In this document: positions 58,201 through 64,000 of the stretch, piece by piece
Numbering within the stretch: position 1 is the stretch's first letter
Layout: each line of letters opens with the position of its first letter
Assembly: GCF_003947415.1 (NCBI RefSeq)
Contig: NZ_QHKL01000002.1
Span: 248,001 to 312,000, forward strand
Origin: Amycolatopsis sp. WAC 01376
Lineage (GTDB): Bacteria > Actinomycetota > Actinomycetes > Mycobacteriales > Pseudonocardiaceae
Reading direction: 5' to 3'
DNA length: 64,000 bases
The notes under the pieces: generated by a model
Databases searched by the model: none
What the model was told of the DNA's origin: nothing
The model's input: the letters and a program-made list of their open reading frames with translations, nothing else
Program-made: the position numbers and the translations under genes

Positions 58201-60182
58201 GGCGCGCCTTGGGGCGGCATGCCGCCGGCCATCGGCTGACCCTGCGGCGGGACGCCGGGCGAACCGTCGCCCCCGGTACCGCCACGCTGCGAAGGCACGT
58301 GTGACGGGCCTGCGTCGCCGAGACGTGGTGCCGTGGGCGCGGTACCGCTGGTCGTCGTGCCGCTGTCGGTCGGCCGGGTGGGGCTGCCGCCGTCACCGGC
58401 GTTACCACCGCCGTGCTGGCCGGGCGACGGGTCGGAACGGGGCGTGGGTGAGCCGCCGCCGTCGCCGCCGTGCGTCCGGGGCGAGCCGCCGCCGTCGCCG
58501 GTGTGGCTGGGGGAGCCGCCGGTGTCGGGGCGGGTGTGCGGTGCGTCGGGTGTGTTGCTGGGTGAGCCGCCGGTGTCGGGGCGGGTGTTCGGTGCGTCGG
58601 GTGTGTTGCTGGGTGAGCCGCCGGTGTCGGGGCGGGTGTTCGGTGCGTCGGGTGTGTTGCTGGGTGAGCCGCCGGTGTCGGCGCGGGTGTTCGGTGCGTC
58701 GGGTGTGTTGCTGGGTGAGCCGCCGGTGTCGGCGCGGGTGTTCGGCGCGTCGGGTGTGTTGCTGGGTGAGCCGCCGCTGTCCGTGCGGGTGTGCGGAGCG
58801 GGAGAGCCGCCACTGTCGGTACGGGTGTGAGGGGCGGCGTCGGGTGTGTTGCTCGGCGAACCGCCGGTGTCCGCGCGGTTCGGGCTCGGGGAGCCGTTGT
58901 CGGGCGTGCGGTTCGGGGTGCCGGAATCGCCGGGAGACCCGTTGCCGGAGCGGGCGGCGTTGGGAGAGCCCCCGTCCGGCGTGCCGCCGGAGTTACCGTC
59001 CGAAGTGGACGGTCCATCGCCATCGCCCGCACGGCTGGGAGAGCCGCCGTCGGAGCGGGAGGAACCGCCACCGTCCCTTGTGGACGGTGAACCGCCGCCG
59101 TCGCCTGCTCGCGTGGTGTTCGACGGGTTGTCGCCGCCGGAATCACCCGAGCGACCCGAGTCGCCGGAAGAACCGGAGTCGCCGGAAGAACCCGAGTCGC
59201 CGTCGGAGCCGTTCGAACCGTTGGAGCCGTCGCCCGAGCCGCTGCCGGAACCGTCGCCGTCCGGGCCGTCGCCGGAGCCCGTGCCGCCGCCGGATCCGCC
59301 GGACCCACCGCCGCTGCCGCCGCGCTGGACGAAGCCGCCCGGCTTGATGTTCCTGGTGTTGATCACGTCCAGACCGGTGACCTTGCCCGCGATCTTGCCG
59401 AAGATCTTGATGATCTTCTCGAAGACGTCGGCCAGCTTGCCGAGCAGCGGCGAGACCCGCCGCATCGCGTCGCACAGTTCCTTGAGCTTGTCGGCGATCT
59501 TCGCGGCCCACTTGGCGATCGCGGTGACGGCCTGCGCGACCACGATCGGCGTGCCGAAACCGAGGGAGAACACCGTCTCCATGACCCACGCGATGAGCTT
59601 GCCGACGGCGTCCGCGATCAGCTGGCGGATGAACTCACGGACGAACGCGACGATCTCGCCGAAGATCATCACGACGGTGCTGATCCCGCCCGCGACCGTC
59701 GGCGCCGCGCTGATCGCCTCTGCCTGCTCCGCGGCCTGCTTGCGGTACTGGTCGGCGGCCTCGCCGGTCCAGCCGGAAGTGCCGTTCTTGACCTTGTTCG
59801 CCAGGTCGACCTGGGTGTCTTCCAGCTTCTTGGCGACGTTGCCCCAGGTCTCCGAGTACGACTGGATGACCGGCGGATCGCCTGCCACGGCGTCCAGCAT
59901 GTCCTTCAGCGGCTGCATGTGTTCCATCAGGAACGACGCCACCGACGACATCAGATAGCCGAACGGGTCGATCGCGGCACTGGCGATCTCGCCCGCGAGG
60001 CTCAGGACGCCGAGCCCACCGCCGATCCAGTCGCCGTTCGAGATGCCGTTGAAGGCGTCCATGGCCGACTCGGCGACACCGATGCCCGCCGCGTAGCCGT
60101 AATCGCTGTTCCCGGCCGTCAGCGGTCCGGGGCCGTCGCCATCCGTCGGCGCCTTCGCGACGAGCGGGTTCCCCTCGGGCAT
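55242..60182 (-). CDS. Large WXG-led polymorphic toxin with DNA/RNA non-specific nuclease-like tip
   Basis: 1,646 residues. Residues 105-160 form a WXG100-like helical hairpin (Trp138 in GWTGEAADQYRKQA), followed by hydrophobic helices (164-235). Residues about 285-780 are a Gly/Ser/Pro/Asp/Thr-rich linker containing a 17-residue repeat. Residues 825-930 have a beta-alpha region with IRLIGCDAGSNDFARRLS (Cys889), a pattern found in trafficking parts of actinobacterial toxins. Four copies of a module (LDANTRYHVTDADGN... type, near 1030, 1159, 1278, 1411) follow. The tip has a DGGH motif (1532-1535) and a downstream N/W/ME segment as in Endonuclease_NS_2 (YeeF-like) nucleases. Likely exported by an ESX system encoded elsewhere. 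Confidence 0.72.
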   Translation of the reverse strand: MPEGNPLVAKAPTDGDGPGPLTAGNSDYGYAAGIGVAESAMDAFNGISNGDWIGGGLGVLSLAGEIASAAIDPFGYLMSSVASFLMEHMQPLKDMLDAVAGDPPVIQSYSETWGNVAKKLEDTQVDLANKVKNGTSGWTGEAADQYRKQAAEQAEAISAAPTVAGGISTVVMIFGEIVAFVREFIRQLIADAVGKLIAWVMETVFSLGFGTPIVVAQAVTAIAKWAAKIADKLKELCDAMRRVSPLLGKLADVFEKIIKIFGKIAGKVTGLDVINTRNIKPGGFVQRGGSGGGSGGSGGGTGSGDGPDGDGSGSGSGDGSNGSNGSDGDSGSSGDSGSSGDSGRSGDSGGDNPSNTTRAGDGGGSPSTRDGGGSSRSDGGSPSRAGDGDGPSTSDGNSGGTPDGGSPNAARSGNGSPGDSGTPNRTPDNGSPSPNRADTGGSPSNTPDAAPHTRTDSGGSPAPHTRTDSGGSPSNTPDAPNTRADTGGSPSNTPDAPNTRADTGGSPSNTPDAPNTRPDTGGSPSNTPDAPNTRPDTGGSPSNTPDAPHTRPDTGGSPSHTGDGGGSPRTHGGDGGGSPTPRSDPSPGQHGGGNAGDGGSPTRPTDSGTTTSGTAPTAPRLGDAGPSHVPSQRGGTGGDGSPGVPPQGQPMAGGMPPQGAPGGTPGGTPGSPGGRPQGGGWTGTPGSPRTPDTHAPRTPDTHTGPGRGPGQTGPGGRPNQPQPVARGNDFGPGAQPHTGTHGPGNRPGGTGPGNTGPGGRGPGGQPHSPDGHGPDGHGPRQDPNGHPDGSPHDRGPDAEPDRPLTPDEVNQRHSEGTPAGSSYHRGDPDMGDLPHRVQPDPDGRYTVDVHVTPDGHARIGNRTYTPEEFADILRRNGDYDGRPIRLIGCDAGSNDFARRLSRELDTEVMAPSKPAWTDSNGRVFSSDYEIGPDGRTRPRIPPNGEWDVHSPDGTARRASDDGFTPDTSHADKQDVDADSARDRGQGDDLNPQHQIEGRWDEPDFTPPARPVQLRDDQSFFDPTTPPRRLDPDTRYDVTDADGNVRSRVYTDANRNVTHVDAVAPNRLHGPGNPEIMRPAPNSDYRVQVGHRHDTFPTDADGNVRTVTHTDVKTTQGTRDVTRIGDIESPPKPRDQVRIEADDPRAPGANDAFSHRTDLDANTRYHVTDADGNSRGSFQTDEHGKVKWVDTPEGANNPELRDPLPDSNYRVDRGPLHQEYHVGPDGRPEHGQGYNPPQATGTPVDHPNAVKQDEAFNRQHTDENGNPRLDANDRPTLTPNSVHRPTDEFGHPRGEFQTDGTGHISHVDTTSGQRARTNPEVGAAPDGANITQDGHYGTRNAKNVQDSWPAPDREVTYSHQVPPKSENAVAHQNKDPRGFTDGDPSSMSDAQQKAISDKLAHKDPIAGRDNLPPNTRIHVVDKDGLPYGSFQTGPDGKITHMHTGQPFNADMNNPPPNAVVRVDHGLEMHDADGNPLGRQSPGEIHRTDARGNTVVTSAPPDPGGASNIRRDGSAQSQVGGMGGKDASGKNIDDGGHHRGTSVGGSGEALNQGSQGRVDNSNAGAKELKETYDADDSWYRMERDRDDSGLAGRLENEDTFELRDAGVDDAHTRQYRAYGPDTEGRISVIVRSFPNDHNNPLWPDDFRG
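58521..58775. repeat. Five tandem 51-base repeats inside the toxin linker
   Basis: Five in-frame units start at 58521, 58572, 58623, 58674 and 58725; each encodes DTGGSPSNTPDAPNTR plus A or P on the minus strand. Units differ at only a few bases, so the array expanded recently. Degenerate copies flank it on both sides. It is not a CRISPR: there are no spacers and the frame is kept. Confidence 0.9.
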
Positions 60183-60496
60183 CAGTCAGGCACCTGCGCG
60201 TTCTTGAACTCGGCGGCGAAGTTTTCGTCCTGCGTCCGGTAGGCGTTGGAAGCGGACCGCACGTTGTTCGCCACCGTCGTCGCGGCCTCGACGGCCTTGT
60301 TCAGCGCGTCGATGCCGAACTGCTCGACCGGGTCGAGCATCATCCGGAACGGCTGGCAGATGATCCCGTACGCGTCCGTCGGCATGCTCACCTGTTGCGC
60401 GGCGTCGACCGCCGTGCGCAGCCCGTCGGCGATGCCGTCGATCTGCTTCGAGTGCGCGTCGAGGTCGGCGCCGAGCTCATAACCCTTGCCTGCCAT
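60182..60496 (-). CDS. EspC-like type VII secretion partner
   Basis: 104 residues, helical hairpin: ELGADLDAHSKQIDGIADGLRTAVDAAQQVSMPTDAYG, then a second long helix ending in ASNAYRTQDENFAAEF. The pattern fits the EspC/'ESX-1 secretion-associated' type of small WXG-like protein, with a Y-x-x-x-D/E-type signal (YRTQDE) near the C terminus. Its stop overlaps the toxin start (TGATG), the usual arrangement for a co-secreted partner or targeting helix pair. GGGGAGA precedes the ATG. Confidence 0.75.
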   Translation of the reverse strand: MAGKGYELGADLDAHSKQIDGIADGLRTAVDAAQQVSMPTDAYGIICQPFRMMLDPVEQFGIDALNKAVEAATTVANNVRSASNAYRTQDENFAAEFKNAQVPD

Positions 60497-60528
60497 GGTT
60501 TCTCCCCTCTACCAGGCCGGATGAACGT

Positions 60529-61086
60529 CTACGAAAGGATGCTGCCGCCGAATTCGTCGTCATCGTCGTCCTGCGTGCGGCGGCGGCGCGGGATCGGCTT
60601 CGGCTGTGGTGGATTCTGGGGCGGATTCGCCTGCGCGGGCGGCGGCGGGGGCTCTTCGTCTTCCGGGCCGAAGCGGAGGTGCCGCTCGGGCTCGGGCGGG
60701 GCGATGTCGTCCTCCGGAGGAGCCTCCGGGAAGGTGCTCTGCGCTTCCGCGATCACCCGGCTCGCGGTCTCGTCGGTGGTTCCGACGGTCTCGGCCATCG
60801 CCTGCTGCAGCAGTTCCGGGATGCGGGACTGCGCGAGCTGGACGAGGCGCATGACCTGCGACGAGACCTCGGCCATCCGTTTGCCGCTCGCGGCTTCGGC
60901 GATGACGAGGTTGGTGAGCAGGCCCTTCGAGTCGATCGTGACCTCGATGGTGTTGTCCTTCGACCGCTCCGTCACGGTCTGGCCCTGCATGCGGGCGGCC
61001 ATCGCCTGATAGCGCGCGGCGGTCTCCTGGATCTGCTTCGTCCAGTCGTCCACCATTCGTTCGCTGGCGTCGACGTTGTCCGGCAT
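60529..61086 (-). CDS. YbaB/EbfC-family protein at the head of the toxin operon
   Basis: 185 residues. Residues 1-115 have the YbaB fold: DWTKQIQETAARYQAMAARMQGQTVTERSKDNTIEVTIDSKGLLTNLVIAEAASGKRMAEVSSQVMRLVQLAQSRIPEL. The C-terminal 60 residues are Pro- and acid-rich with an Arg patch. YbaB-type genes in actinomycetes often stand first in T7SS-effector operons, where a chaperone or nucleoid role is suspected. GGAAGGG lies six bases before ATG 61086. It is 33 bases upstream of the EspC-like gene, so the whole block 61086-53482 reads as one operon. Confidence 0.8.
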   Translation of the reverse strand: MPDNVDASERMVDDWTKQIQETAARYQAMAARMQGQTVTERSKDNTIEVTIDSKGLLTNLVIAEAASGKRMAEVSSQVMRLVQLAQSRIPELLQQAMAETVGTTDETASRVIAEAQSTFPEAPPEDDIAPPEPERHLRFGPEDEEPPPPPAQANPPQNPPQPKPIPRRRRTQDDDDDEFGGSILS

Positions 61087-61222
61087 CGGGACCCTTCCAA
61101 AAGCTGTGTGCTGACGTCTTCACACTGACGGTCCGAAGACGCCACCGGTTCCGGTGTGTTCGAAGTTTAGTGCTCATCCGGTGTACCACTCCGGGACGAC
61201 AAAGTCGGCCCCGTCACGCAGC

Positions 61223-61265
61223 GAAAGGGCCCCTCACCGCACAAAGTGCGATGAAGAGCCCTTTC
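61223..61265. terminator. Hairpin between the toxin operon and the dioxygenase gene
   Basis: GAAAGGGC (61223-61230) pairs with GCCCTTTC (61258-61265), with inner pairing CTCA/TGA and GCAC/GTGC around AAA. It lies 22 bases after the dioxygenase stop (minus strand). Confidence 0.7.
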
Positions 61266-61286
61266 ACGCCCTGCGAACTGCCGGGG

Positions 61287-62581
<1,295 letters not shown>

Positions 62582-62608
62582 GGACAACCTGTGTAGGAAG
62601 TAGGCCCG

Positions 62609-63082
62609 ATGTCGGAAGCACTCGACGCGCTGGACGCGCGGCTGCTGCTGTTGCTCACCGATTCGCCTCGGCTCGGGGTCCTCGAATGCGCCCGCCGTCT
62701 CGGCGTCGCGCGGGGCACGGTGCAGGCCCGGCTGGACCGGCTGACCGAACGCGGGATCCTCGGCGGGTTCCCGCCCGAACTCGACCTCGCGGCGATGGGA
62801 TACGGCCTCACCGCGTTCGCCGTACTGGAGATCGCGCAGGGCCGCCGGGCCGAGGTCGCGGAGGCGCTGTCCGCGATCGACGAGGTGTGCGAGGTCTACG
62901 CGACGACCGGTCAGGGCGACCTCTTCGTGCGGATGGTGGCGCGCAACAACGACGACCTGCAGCGGGTGGTGGACGAGGTGGTCGGCGCGCCGTACGTGCG
63001 GCGGACGTCGACGTCGATCGCGTTGTCGACGCCGGTTCCGCCGCGCGTACGGCCGCTGCTGGAACGGCTGGCGCGGAGCTAG
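62609..63082 (+). CDS. Lrp/AsnC-family regulator, probable controller of hppD
   Basis: 157 residues. LDALDARLLLLLTDSPRLGVLECARRLGVARGTVQARLDRLTERGIL is the AsnC-type helix-turn-helix; the C-terminal half (AFAVLEIAQGRRAEVAEALSAIDEVCEVYATTGQGDLFVRMVARNNDDLQRVVDE) is the RAM/effector domain that binds amino acids or aromatic ligands. It is divergent from hppD, and this pairing is common in actinomycetes. Its stop overlaps the convergent MBL gene by four bases. Confidence 0.92.
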   Translation: MSEALDALDARLLLLLTDSPRLGVLECARRLGVARGTVQARLDRLTERGILGGFPPELDLAAMGYGLTAFAVLEIAQGRRAEVAEALSAIDEVCEVYATTGQGDLFVRMVARNNDDLQRVVDEVVGAPYVRRTSTSIALSTPVPPRVRPLLERLARS

Positions 63083-63882
63083 CCGGCCTGGCCGAGGTAC
63101 CGCTTCGCCGACCGCTGGACCGCTTCGTGCCCGTCGGTGCGGATGATCGCGTCCCACCAGGCGCCGTAGATCGCCTCGAACTCGTACGGTTCGAGCATCT
63201 CGGCGGCGCGGCGGACGACCTCCGGGCGTTCCGGGATCAGATTCGGGTAGCTGTACATCATGCCGACGAAGCGCCGGTCCGGGATGACCTGCAGGATGTC
63301 GCCCGAGAGCAGTGCTCCGCGGCCGTTCTCCCCGGCGGGCCAGTGCAGCACGGTGCCGCCGTCGAAATGCACGCCGAGGTTGATCAGCCGCAGGTCGGGG
63401 GCGACGTCGAGGGTCGCGCCGCTCCACAGCTTGATCGCCGGATCCGGCCTGCCGATCCACTGCCGGTCGCCTTCGTGCAGGTACACGGGCACGTCGAAGG
63501 CGTGGGCCCATTCGACCATGGTGGTGTAGTAGTGCGGATGGCTGATCGCGATGCCGGTGAGCCCGCCGAGTCCGCGGACCTCGGCGATCAGCTCGTCGTC
63601 GAGATAGCCCGCGCAGTCCCACAGGAAGTTGCCGGATTCGGCCTTGACCAGCAGCGCGCGCTCGCCGATGGCGAAGTTGGGGGTGGACCCGACTCCGATG
63701 AGGCCGGGTCCCTGCTCCTCGACACGCGCTCGGTACGTCCCGCTCGCGCGGACGGTGTTCAGATCGGTCCACCGCTGTCCGGCCTGCGGGACGTACTGAC
63801 GTTCGTCGTCGCAGATCGGGCAGTCGGACCGGGGTTCCGCGTACTGCATGCCGCAGGCGACGCAGATCGGTAGCTCGCTCAT
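63079..63882 (-). CDS. MBL-fold protein with N-terminal zinc ribbon and degenerate metal motif
   Basis: 267 residues from ATG 63882. CVACGMQ...CPICDDE at residues 7-25 is a CxxC-CxxC zinc ribbon. The rest has a metallo-beta-lactamase layout (FLWDCAGYLDDELIAEVRGLGGLTGIAISHPHYYTTMVEWAHAF), but the usual HxHxDH reads HPHYYT, so the second metal site is incomplete. LLSGDILQVIPD keeps the Asp-containing strand. It may bind one metal or act on a single-metal substrate. The start at ATG 63882 is supported by GGAAACG before it. Confidence 0.78.
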   Translation of the reverse strand: MSELPICVACGMQYAEPRSDCPICDDERQYVPQAGQRWTDLNTVRASGTYRARVEEQGPGLIGVGSTPNFAIGERALLVKAESGNFLWDCAGYLDDELIAEVRGLGGLTGIAISHPHYYTTMVEWAHAFDVPVYLHEGDRQWIGRPDPAIKLWSGATLDVAPDLRLINLGVHFDGGTVLHWPAGENGRGALLSGDILQVIPDRRFVGMMYSYPNLIPERPEVVRRAAEMLEPYEFEAIYGAWWDAIIRTDGHEAVQRSAKRYLGQAG

Positions 63883-63927
63883 CGTTTCCCTCCAGATTTC
63901 TCCGGAAGTCACGCTAACGGCTCATAT

Positions 63928-63957
63928 GCGCGCCCGGCCATATCGGGCCGGGCGCGC
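63928..63957. terminator. GC-rich hairpin terminator for the gene at the window end
   Basis: GCGCGCCCGGCC (63928-63939) is complementary to GGCCGGGCGCGC (63946-63957) with a 6-base loop. It lies 6 bases beyond the stop of the partial minus-strand gene. Confidence 0.75.
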
Positions 63958-63963
63958 GGGGGC

Positions 63964-64000
63964 TTACTTGGCGGTGTACGGCACGGCCTTGACGAGCGTC
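63964..64000 (-). CDS. 3' end of an unidentified gene
   Basis: On the minus strand the last codons read TLVKAVPYTAK followed by TAA (63966-63964). The following hairpin supports a true gene end. Twelve codons are too few to assign a family. Confidence 0.45.
   Translation of the reverse strand, partial: TLVKAVPYTAK

Noticed and set aside
58521-58775. CRISPR-like array
   Set aside because: Units are head-to-tail without spacers, 51 bases long, in frame and coding.
57770-59347. Two 500-residue open frames, one on each strand, across the toxin linker
   Set aside because: They read the repetitive linker in other phases as Ala/Pro/Thr or Arg/Cys-rich sequence; no start signal or domain. The toxin frame continues through the region on both sides.

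Overview
This 64-kb window is high-GC actinobacterial chromosome. GTG starts and ATGA start/stop overlaps are frequent. The gene content (SARP-free secondary metabolism, WXG/EspC-type secretion substrates, class F sortase, LpqC- and LppU-like envelope proteins, mycothiol-type DinB-fold proteins) fits a Pseudonocardiales genus such as Amycolatopsis. That genus call is an inference from content, not from a database comparison.

Positions 1-16,807 hold the right-hand part of a biosynthetic gene cluster, read rightward in an almost unbroken series of overlapping genes. It is a dissociated NRPS/PKS line: a C domain cut by the window edge, a free carrier protein, an AT-less KS-ACP-thioester reductase protein, a KAS III-like enzyme with altered catalytic residues, a free adenylation enzyme, an MFS exporter, a luciferase-type monooxygenase with its flavin reductase, and a methyltransferase. 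Next comes a five-gene cassette (acyl-CoA dehydrogenase-like, class II aminoacyl-tRNA-synthetase-like ligase, 3-hydroxyacyl-CoA dehydrogenase-like, free ACP, phosphopantetheinyl transferase). It looks like a route from serine to an aminomalonyl-ACP extender in which a tRNA-synthetase relative, not an NRPS A domain, loads the ACP. A Tat-exported molybdoenzyme and a receiver-less winged-helix regulator follow. Three genes of this block carry TTA codons, which may place it under bldA-type control.

Positions 16,794-34,306 are mixed accessory and housekeeping genes: an orphan HsdR-N-type nuclease domain, alpha/beta hydrolase, NarL two-component system, acyl-CoA dehydrogenase-like protein, a MerR regulator translationally coupled to a six-cysteine micropeptide, histidine phosphatase, P450 with a TetR regulator and clear operator, secreted esterase, GH3 enzyme, ArsR/SRPBCC/DinB-fold operon, a second MerR divergent from an Old Yellow Enzyme, and an amidase.

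Positions 34,392-52,676 are mostly envelope and core metabolism: DivIVA-like coiled coil, AcrA1-like double SDR, class F sortase with a secreted surface protein, BI-1 protein, two LppU-like paralogs, a YeeE/TsuA-type sulfur transporter, DHA2 exporter, thiolase, and cystathionine beta-synthase and gamma-synthase flanking three Q/P/G-rich membrane proteins. A dispersed intergenic hairpin family built on AGCAAGGGACCTTTGCT occurs between 34 and 53 kb.

Positions 53,083-61,086 (minus strand) are a polymorphic-toxin operon: YbaB-like protein, EspC-like secretion partner, a 1,646-residue WXG-led protein with a predicted DNA/RNA non-specific nuclease tip, and three YezG/DUF600-like putative immunity proteins. 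The window ends with 4-hydroxyphenylpyruvate dioxygenase, a divergent Lrp/AsnC regulator, an MBL-fold protein and the 3' end of another gene.
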